Shown here piece by piece: positions 12,922 through 17,953 of a stretch of DNA of 17,953 nt. The position numbers and the translations under genes were made by a program. Origin of the DNA: Thermoproteota archaeon (GTDB lineage Archaea > Thermoproteota > Thermoprotei_A > Sulfolobales > Pyrodictiaceae); contig JAADFC010000139.1 of the NCBI GenBank assembly GCA_013153105.1, positions 1 to 17,953 on the forward strand, read 5' to 3'. The notes under the pieces were generated by a model. The model saw only the letters and a list, made by a program, of their open reading frames with translations, did not search any database and was not told the origin of the DNA. How positions within the stretch are numbered: the stretch's first letter is position 1; every line of letters begins with the position of its first letter.

Positions 12922-13644
12922 TTGCCTACCAAGCTCCTCTATCAGGAGGACAGCTACCTGAAGGAATTCGATGCAGTGGTAACCCGCATTGAGGGCGACG
13001 AGGTCTACCTGGATCAGACAGCCTTCCACCCCAGGCCCTCGGGGGGCCTAGATGCCGACCGTGGCGTCCTCCTCTTGCCCGACGGGTCTAGCGTGAGGGT
13101 AGTGGATGTAGTATCGAAGGGTGGTGATGTAGCGCATGTTGTCGAGGATGCCTCCATGCTCTCCCCCGGCGTGAGGGTGCGTGGTGTCCTAGACTGGGAG
13201 CGTAGGTACAGGATGATGAGGCTCCACACGGCCAGCCATATACTCGCGGCGGTCCTCTACCAGCGGTATGGGGCCCGCGTAACGGGGGGCCATATAGCGC
13301 CGGACATGGCGAGGGATGATTTCGAGATACAGGTGGAGGACTGGAAGAGGGCTATCGAGGAGGCGGTCGAGGAGACCAACCGTATAGCGTCTCGGTGTAT
13401 AGAGGTTCGCGTCTACTGGCTCCCGAGGAGCGAGGCGCTGCGGATACCTGGCATAGTGAAGCTGGCCGACAGGCTTCCACCAGAGGTGGAGCGGCTGAGG
13501 ATAGTCGAGATACCCGGCGTCGACATACAGGCGGACGGCGGGCCGCATGTGAGGAATACCTGCGAGATAGGCGGCATAAGGATAGTCAAGATGCAGAGCA
13601 GGGGTAAGCGTAGGAAGCGCGTCTACTATACACTCGCCGGCTGA
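12922..13644 (+). CDS. alaX: AlaX-type alanyl-tRNA editing protein
   Basis: This 240-residue free-standing editing domain is homologous to the C-terminal editing part of alanyl-tRNA synthetase. It hydrolyses mischarged Ser-tRNA-Ala (and possibly Gly-tRNA-Ala). The zinc-binding motifs are intact: HTASH (H102, H106) and GGPHVRNTC (H209, C214). DQTAFHPRPSGG at 31-42 corresponds to the family's DxTxFYPxxGG segment, and residues 1-90 form the small beta-barrel domain found in AlaX-M. A Pro replaces the Thr common in GGTHV. A basic tail (SRGKRRKRVYY) ends the protein. The TTG at 12922 lies 7 nt after GGAGGGGAGGGG. It is divergent from the WhiP-like gene and ends 7 nt before the convergent P-loop gene. 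Confidence 0.93.
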   Translation: MPTKLLYQEDSYLKEFDAVVTRIEGDEVYLDQTAFHPRPSGGLDADRGVLLLPDGSSVRVVDVVSKGGDVAHVVEDASMLSPGVRVRGVLDWERRYRMMRLHTASHILAAVLYQRYGARVTGGHIAPDMARDDFEIQVEDWKRAIEEAVEETNRIASRCIEVRVYWLPRSEALRIPGIVKLADRLPPEVERLRIVEIPGVDIQADGGPHVRNTCEIGGIRIVKMQSRGKRRKRVYYTLAG

Positions 13645-13651
13645 GGCCCGG

Positions 13652-14500
13652 TCAGCCTGATACCAGGCTGGCCAGCCGGGTATCCTCCACCTTCCTAATG
13701 TATTCTTCAAGCTCGCTCGCCGGGGGGAGGTCCTCGACGTGGAGGGGCTTGCCTAGTAGGTTGAGTATCCTCCCCACGCGCGGCGGCGTGGAGGGCTCCA
13801 ACAGGTTCATGACAGCGGCCAGCCTGTCGCCGCTGTAGAGGAGCGCCTTCCCAGGCGCAGCCACCACCACGAAATCGTAGCTTATAGAGCCGATATACGG
13901 TACGGCTGCGTCGTTGAACGACTCTACCACCACTAGGTCCGAGCCCGCCTCGAGGCTCGAGAGGCACTCGTCGAGCAGCTTCGAGGCATCCCGGCTGGAG
14001 AGCCAGTCGAGGAACCTCCTGGGCTCGCCCTCGGCCGCCCCTAGCAGGCGTGCAGCCCTCCTCAGCTCGTCCGCGACAAGGGTTGGCGCCTTCTCGAGGG
14101 CCTGGGGGAAGAAGAGGTGGAGCCTCTCGCCGTCCCCGCAGCGGGAGACGCGGGCGAGGGCCAGGCTCTTCTCAAGGCTCTCCATCTCGGAGGCGTACAT
14201 CGCCGGGCCCGGGTAGCGGGTGGGGTCCCTGGGGGCGAGCAGCAGCGCGATGGGGTTCACCCGGTCCGGGCTGAGCCCGAGCAGCCTCACGTAGGTCCAC
14301 GCGTCCCCGCCGGCTAGCACCCTCTCCTCGAGGCTCTCCCTGAAAGCCCAGTAGCTGTGCCACATGTTGAAGCCCCCCACCGGCTTGTAGGCGGCCCCCC
14401 GCAGGCCCCGCCGCGACGCCGCCGAGGCGAGGGCCGCGGCCAGCCAGGTCTTGCCGGAGTCGTGCTCGAGCAGCCCCGCGACCAGCAGCTTCAGCGCCAT
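13652..14500 (-). CDS. P-loop ATPase, dethiobiotin-synthetase/CobB-like fold
   Basis: This 282-residue protein starts MALKLLVAGLLEHDSGKTWLAAALASAA. The DSGKT at 14-18 is a variant Walker A, as in the MinD/BioD/CobB group of P-loop proteins. VVVESFND (~208-215) resembles the acidic strand that binds magnesium in that group (LVVVEG), and YDFVVVAAPGKALLYSG may be a further nucleotide-site strand. The exact reaction is unknown; amide-forming or ATP-dependent carboxylation-type chemistry is typical for relatives. The ATG at 14500 immediately follows a G-rich stretch. The frame continues open far upstream, but that extension lies antisense to other coding and lacks family character. It follows the membrane metalloprotease gene by 35 nt and is probably cotranscribed with it. 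It converges with alaX, 7 nt apart. Confidence 0.8.
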   Translation of the reverse strand: MALKLLVAGLLEHDSGKTWLAAALASAASRRGLRGAAYKPVGGFNMWHSYWAFRESLEERVLAGGDAWTYVRLLGLSPDRVNPIALLLAPRDPTRYPGPAMYASEMESLEKSLALARVSRCGDGERLHLFFPQALEKAPTLVADELRRAARLLGAAEGEPRRFLDWLSSRDASKLLDECLSSLEAGSDLVVVESFNDAAVPYIGSISYDFVVVAAPGKALLYSGDRLAAVMNLLEPSTPPRVGRILNLLGKPLHVEDLPPASELEEYIRKVEDTRLASLVSG

Positions 14501-14535
14501 AGCCCCCCGGGACCCCCGCCGGTCTGGAGCCGTGT

Positions 14536-15168
14536 TTATACCAGTAGGAGAGCCGCTATGAACATCACCGCCCAGGCGAGAGGGTTGCTCCGCAGAATCT
14601 TGCTCCCGTCCAGGGGGTCGAGGGGTAGCAGGTTGAAGAGGGCAACCCACCCGTTTATCGCCCTGAACCCGGCGGCGAACAGGGTGTAGGCTGGCGGCAG
14701 CGCGGCCGAGGCAACGGCGGCGGCGAGCGCCAAGGCTATGTTGACCGCGGGGCCGGCGGCCGCTATGAGGTCGTATCTCACCCCGTAGCGGTGGCCGAAG
14801 CCCATGCATACTATCGACACGTGGCCGGGTGCTATTATCGCGAACCTTACCGGGAGCAGGCTGTTTATGACGCCGGAGAGCAGGGTGACGAACAGCCCGG
14901 TGGGCGTTAGGACGAAGCCGGCCAGGCACCCCTGCCTCCTCGCCACGGCGGCGTGAGCCTGCTCGTGGAGCAGGAACCCCACAACCGCGCCGGCCAGCAC
15001 TCCGCCGCTCCAGCTGAGCGGGTTGCTCAGCACGTTGAACAGCCGCACCCCCTCCAACGCGAACGCCGCGGCCGCAGCCGCGACCAGCAGGGTTGGCAGG
15101 TGGCCGAAGTGTATGGCCTCGCTGCTCCAGCCGCGGCGGAGCCTGTAGACCCACTCGTCGAACGCCAA
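14536..15168 (-). CDS. Site-2 protease-like membrane metalloprotease (M50 family)
   Basis: This 210-residue protein has several hydrophobic helices. HEQAH (68-72) within a membrane segment is the zinc-binding HExxH, and FNLLPLDPLDGSKI (178-191) supplies the third ligand, the Asp of the NxxPxxPLDG motif. AGPAVN at 138-143 is also characteristic of this family. Such proteases cleave substrates within the membrane. There is no PDZ or CBS domain, so it is a minimal-size member and the substrate is unknown. The start is TTG at 15168, 9 nt after GAGGGGTGG, which overlaps the stop region of the upstream kinase-like gene. The longer open frame upstream overlaps that gene and is rejected. It sits between the COG3199-like and P-loop genes in a tight minus-strand run. 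Confidence 0.9.
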   Translation of the reverse strand: MAFDEWVYRLRRGWSSEAIHFGHLPTLLVAAAAAAFALEGVRLFNVLSNPLSWSGGVLAGAVVGFLLHEQAHAAVARRQGCLAGFVLTPTGLFVTLLSGVINSLLPVRFAIIAPGHVSIVCMGFGHRYGVRYDLIAAAGPAVNIALALAAAVASAALPPAYTLFAAGFRAINGWVALFNLLPLDPLDGSKILRSNPLAWAVMFIAALLLV

Positions 15169-15184
15169 GGCCGGGGTCCACCCC

Positions 15185-16390
15185 TCAGCCCGCGCGTCGC
15201 GTGTGTGGTCTCGTATAGGCTTCCAGCGGCGCCAGCACCTCCTCGCCGTAGTCGACCACCACCCGAACGTAGCCTTCAAGCTCCCGGTCCAGCTCTGGGT
15301 CGCCGGTGTCGACTAGGAGCCTCCTCAACCGCTGCATCTTGGAGCGCGTGGCTACGATGAAGAGCGAGCCCCTGCCACCGGCCTCTCTTATAACCCTCGG
15401 TGATATCTGCTGGTTGCCCCTCCCCAGCACGAAGCCCTGCCCTCCAATGGGGCTAACCACTATCGCCACCCTACCGCCCCTTGAGCGGTGGCTTCTCACC
15501 AGCCTGTACAGCGCCTCCTCGTCCACGTCCCTGGCCAGCAGCCTACCGTCGTGGGCCACGTCGACCCCCAGGAGGGTCTTCTCGACCCCCATCTCCTCAG
15601 CCACGGCGGCCACGGTGGAGCCGGGGCCTAGGATGTAGAGTGTGCAAGGCCTCACGTACCGCTCGACAAAGTAGCGGGCTACAGCGCGGCGGTTCTCCTC
15701 CTCAGCAGCAGTCCCCGGGCTCGGCTGCTTCGAAGCCCCCACAAGCAGGGGGTGGCAGGGCGTCCTCGCCAGCGCGTAGAGCCTAACGCGCAGCTCCCCC
15801 CTGCGGAAGGCCTCCTCGTCTATATCCATGACCTCGCCCTCGCAGAGCCCCAGCCTCCCCTCCAGCCAGTCAGCAACAATCTCAGCCGCAGCCTCCGGTG
15901 AGACAGCGAACACGGAACTGTACATCTTAACGCCGGCGGGCACGCCGAGTATAGGAGCGTCGCCCGCCGCGGCGGCTACGTCCCTCGCCGTGCCGTCGCC
16001 GCCGACGAAAACCACCAGCCCGGCGCCGCTGGCGAGGCACCCCTCAACCGTAGCCCTGGTATCCTCCGGCCGAGTCGGCCACCCCGCAGGACGGTGGACC
16101 ACAATAGGGTTGAACCCAGCCCGTCTCGCCTCCTCGGCTCCCATAAGCCCCTCAGCCGTTAAGAGCAAGGGAGGCTCCACACGCCTCTCCCGTATCAGGC
16201 TGGCAAGCGCGGCGAGGAACCTCACGGCCCTCTCAGGCGAGACCAGCCGGGCGCCCCTGCGCAGAGCCTCGACGCCGGCGGCGCCGTCGCTGCCCTTGAG
16301 GGCCAGCGGTCCCCCAATGCCCGCTAACGGGTTGACTACGAGGCAGAGGCTGCGCCTCCTCCTCTTCGCCGCTGTGGCCCCGGAGTCCAC
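15185..16390 (-). CDS. ATP-NAD kinase-like protein (COG3199 type)
   Basis: In this 401-residue protein, LVVNPLAGIGGPLALKGSDG at the N-terminus, VVFVGGDGTARDVAAAAGDAPILGVPAGVKMYSSVFA (GGDGT at 130-134) and SPIGGQGFVLGRGNQQISP in the C-terminal half are hallmarks of the COG3199 branch of the NAD kinase/diacylglycerol kinase fold. Bona fide NAD kinases phosphorylate NAD to NADP; the COG3199 branch is usually annotated only by homology, so NAD kinase activity is an inference. The start is GTG at 16390, with GGGAGG ~4 nt upstream. It is divergent from the NMN adenylyltransferase gene across 94 nt, so both genes of NAD metabolism may share a control region. It is followed by the metalloprotease gene after 16 nt. 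Confidence 0.88.
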   Translation of the reverse strand: MDSGATAAKRRRRSLCLVVNPLAGIGGPLALKGSDGAAGVEALRRGARLVSPERAVRFLAALASLIRERRVEPPLLLTAEGLMGAEEARRAGFNPIVVHRPAGWPTRPEDTRATVEGCLASGAGLVVFVGGDGTARDVAAAAGDAPILGVPAGVKMYSSVFAVSPEAAAEIVADWLEGRLGLCEGEVMDIDEEAFRRGELRVRLYALARTPCHPLLVGASKQPSPGTAAEEENRRAVARYFVERYVRPCTLYILGPGSTVAAVAEEMGVEKTLLGVDVAHDGRLLARDVDEEALYRLVRSHRSRGGRVAIVVSPIGGQGFVLGRGNQQISPRVIREAGGRGSLFIVATRSKMQRLRRLLVDTGDPELDRELEGYVRVVVDYGEEVLAPLEAYTRPHTRRAG

Positions 16391-16484
16391 GCCTCCTCCC
16401 GGTCTGGGCGGGCACGTGGAGGGGCGCCTCTCATTTCTCCCCTCGCGGCGGCACGCCCGGCAGCCGTCCAGGGGTGTCGCGGCG

Positions 16485-17075
16485 GTGGCTGAGGCGGCGG
16501 GGAGGGTGCTGTTCTTCGGCCGCTTCCAGCCGTTCCACTATGGTCACCTGAGCGCTGTGGAGTGGCTCCTGGAGCGGTACAGGGAGGTTGTCATCCTAGT
16601 TGGGATGGCTGATGAGAGTCACACTTGGATAAACCCCTTCACGGCTGGGGAGAGGCTCTGGATGATACGCGAGGCCCTCAGGTGGAGGGGGATAGACCTC
16701 TCGAGGATAATCACTGCTACCATACAGACGCTCCGCGTCTACAGCGGCAACGCGGGCTTCGTGCTGGGCTACGTCCCGCCCGTGGACGCTGTGGCTACTG
16801 CCAACCCGCCGGTGAGGAGGGCCTTCCAGGACGCGGGCTACAAGACCGTCTCGCCGCCGCTGATAAACAAGCACGTGTGGTGCGGCGAGTACATACGCAG
16901 TCTCATGCTCCGCGGGAGCGACGAGTGGCGCAGCCTGGTCCCACCGCCGGTGGCCGAGATAATAGACCGAATAGACGGTGTTGGAAGGGTGCGCGAGGTC
17001 GCTGAGGGCCCCTACAGGTCGGGGAGCAGCGAGGACGCCAAGGCGGCCTGTATGAAGGAGGCGCAGCAGCGGTAG
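16485..17075 (+). CDS. Nicotinamide-nucleotide adenylyltransferase, archaeal type
   Basis: From the GTG at 16485 the protein has 196 residues. GRFQPFHYGH (12-21) carries the HxGH nucleotidyltransferase signature, and WCGEYIRSLMLRG near ~132-144 occupies the place of the family's SGTxIR motif. DAVATANPPVRRAF lies between. The enzyme joins NMN and ATP to give NAD. The frame remains open upstream into the antisense of the kinase-like gene, which I reject. GTG 16485 has AGGGGTG 8 nt upstream; GTG at 16506 would give a start closer to the family average. The C-terminal ~20 residues (YRSGSSEDAKAACMKEAQQR) overlap the 3' end of the convergent gene by 64 nt and may be a lineage-specific tail. Confidence 0.92.
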   Translation: MAEAAGRVLFFGRFQPFHYGHLSAVEWLLERYREVVILVGMADESHTWINPFTAGERLWMIREALRWRGIDLSRIITATIQTLRVYSGNAGFVLGYVPPVDAVATANPPVRRAFQDAGYKTVSPPLINKHVWCGEYIRSLMLRGSDEWRSLVPPPVAEIIDRIDGVGRVREVAEGPYRSGSSEDAKAACMKEAQQR

Positions 17076-17620
17076 CAGCCCCCGCCCCGGAAGAGCGCGT
17101 AGGCCGCGCCCCCGCCGGCGAGCCTCGCACACTCCCCGAGCAGGCTGCCGAGGGGCTCGAGAGCCTCCTCCGGGGCCCCAGGCGCCTCGACCACGCCCCC
17201 GCCGGCCCAGCCTATCAGGAGGAGCCGCCCCGGCTCACCGAGGAGTATGGCTATCTCATCCCTGGCGGCGACCACCCGGTCGCCCCGCAGACCCCTCGAG
17301 GACAACGTGCAGCACGTGAAGTCGCCTAGGAAATGCACGCCGGCAAGGGAGAGGAGCCGCTCGGAGCACTCGCTCAGCCCGCTGCCGCCCCGGCTCTTCA
17401 CTATGAGCCCCACACGCTCGAGCATGTTGATCAGGTTCCTCGCCCGCCTGTCGCCGAGGCCCAGCAGCCTCGTGAGGCGGGGCCTCCCTATCCTACCCTC
17501 ACTCTTCACCGCCAGCAGCACCGCGAGAGCGTCCACCGCCCTCCCTCTGCCCATGAGCCTGTCCAGAAGCGCCACCAGCTCCCGCAGCCCCGCGGGGCAG
17601 CCGGGGCGCCCTCCCTCCAA
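17012..17620 (-). CDS. Winged-helix regulator-like protein with Cys-rich tail
   Basis: From the TTG at 17620 the protein has 202 residues. Residues ~28-80 form a winged helix (ALAVLLAVKSEGRIGRPRLTRLLGLGDRRARNLINMLERVGLIVKS). The rest is an alpha/beta domain with several cysteines, including FTCC and GGGCYRCCASF near the C-terminus. This layout resembles archaeal DUF4443-type proteins, but I am unsure. The TTG is preceded by GGGGGAGGTG with 4-nt spacing, a strong ribosome binding site. The upstream gene (ending 17499) overlaps it by 122 nt in another frame; a fused single protein by a +1 shift is the alternative. Its 3' end overlaps NMN adenylyltransferase by 64 nt. Confidence 0.75.
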   Translation of the reverse strand: MEGGRPGCPAGLRELVALLDRLMGRGRAVDALAVLLAVKSEGRIGRPRLTRLLGLGDRRARNLINMLERVGLIVKSRGGSGLSECSERLLSLAGVHFLGDFTCCTLSSRGLRGDRVVAARDEIAILLGEPGRLLLIGWAGGGVVEAPGAPEEALEPLGSLLGECARLAGGGAAYALFRGGGCYRCCASFIQAALASSLLPDL

Positions 17621-17888
17621 GGAACACCTCCCCCAGCGCCTCCAGGAGCTCTCCCTCGGGCACCTCGACACCCTCGGTCACGAGGAAAGCAGCCAGCTCC
17701 TGCGCCGACACCTCCGGGCGGAGGACAGCCCTCCTCACGCTACTCCAGCTAGCCTCAGCCCTCACACCCGCAGCGTAGCTAAGCCACTCAGCCAGCTCCC
17801 CGGGGTCTACACCCGCCCGCCTCGCAGCCTCGAGCAGGACCTCCTTCATCCGCCTCTCAACAACCCTCCTTCGGGCAGCAGCGGCCAA
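17499..17888 (-). CDS. Helical protein overlapping the winged-helix gene (possibly frameshifted N-terminus)
   Basis: This 129-residue reading frame starts at the TTG at 17888, with GGGGGAGG ~6 nt upstream; ATG at 17849 is an alternative. Residues 1-~92 look like a real helical protein (MKEVLLEAARRAGVDPGELAEWLSYAAG, then EVSAQELAAFLVTEGVEVPEGELLEALGEVFLGG). Residues ~93-129 (PRLPRGAAGAGGASGQAHGQREGG...) are Gly/Arg/Ala-rich low complexity and run over the start of the next gene, so they look like a shadow frame. Either the two genes overlap by 122 nt or they were originally one gene with a frame change near 17610. No family is recognisable. The 65 nt upstream to the window end hold no other feature. 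Confidence 0.55.
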   Translation of the reverse strand: MAAAARRRVVERRMKEVLLEAARRAGVDPGELAEWLSYAAGVRAEASWSSVRRAVLRPEVSAQELAAFLVTEGVEVPEGELLEALGEVFLGGRAPRLPRGAAGAGGASGQAHGQREGGGRSRGAAGGEE

Positions 17889-17953
17889 GACGGGCCTCCC
17901 CCGGTCCGTGAATACAGCATCCCAGCCCCCGGGGGGAGGGCTGGTCAGCCCCT

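Noticed and set aside
12832..13029. Upstream extension of the WhiP-like gene frame
   Set aside because: It overlaps the 5' end of the divergent AlaX gene; a leaderless TTG at 12831 fits the TATA-like element better.
14501..15181. Upstream extension of the P-loop gene frame (~227 codons)
   Set aside because: It overlaps the membrane metalloprotease gene on the same strand in another frame and is Arg/Gly/Pro-rich shadow sequence; the P-loop begins just after the ATG at 14500.
15828..16484. Upstream extension of the NMN adenylyltransferase frame
   Set aside because: It is antisense to the conserved kinase-like gene and of shadow composition (Ser/Ala/Pro-rich).

Overview
The window is a GC-rich, gene-dense stretch of archaeal chromosome, almost certainly from a hyperthermophilic crenarchaeon of the Desulfurococcales. 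A Pyrodictiaceae-like lineage (Pyrodictium/Hyperthermus/Pyrolobus) is my inference from gene content and style. Supporting signs are aRF1, NreA with a C-terminal PCNA-binding motif, a ThermoDBP/DUF2258-type protein, archaeal NMN adenylyltransferase, free-standing AlaX, crenarchaeal two-winged-helix proteins and two C/D box guide RNAs. TATA-like boxes occur in intergenic gaps, GGAGGTG-like ribosome binding sites are common, and about two thirds of the genes start with TTG or GTG. I see no mobile element, CRISPR array, rRNA or tRNA.

Layout. (1) 1-4554, minus strand: a probable four-gene run of serS (seryl-tRNA synthetase), a small unknown protein, a PflX-type radical SAM protein, and a second radical SAM protein that leaves the window at base 1. 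(2) 4555-5349: the serS upstream region, a plus-strand C/D box sRNA (4671-4733), an unknown helical protein (minus) and two GC-rich hairpins. (3) 5350-7693: a winged-helix protein (plus), a four-cysteine small protein (minus), a geranylgeranyl-reductase-family flavoprotein (plus), and an unknown protein (minus) whose 3' end overlaps the reductase. (4) 7840-11297, plus: aRF1, then NreA close behind, then a DUF2258/ThermoDBP-like protein; a second C/D box sRNA lies on the minus strand right after the last stop codon. (5) 11479-12831: a 57-residue protein, an AT-richer gap, and a two-winged-helix DNA-binding protein (minus) resembling WhiP-type replication initiators. (6) 12922-17953: AlaX (plus); a minus-strand run of a COG3199-type ATP-NAD kinase-like protein, a site-2 protease-like membrane metalloprotease and a P-loop ATPase; NMN adenylyltransferase transcribed divergently from that run; and a minus-strand pair consisting of a winged-helix protein and an upstream helical protein overlapping it in another frame.

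Functional themes are translation and its fidelity (SerRS, AlaX, aRF1, two rRNA-methylation guide RNAs), DNA replication and repair (NreA, ThermoDBP-like, WhiP-like) and NAD metabolism (NMNAT facing a NAD-kinase-like gene). The best non-obvious elements are the two C/D box sRNAs, both with complete C/D'/C'/D architecture and kink-turn-compatible stems. No clearly novel multi-gene system is visible; the rest is mostly housekeeping genes plus several conserved-looking small proteins of unknown function.
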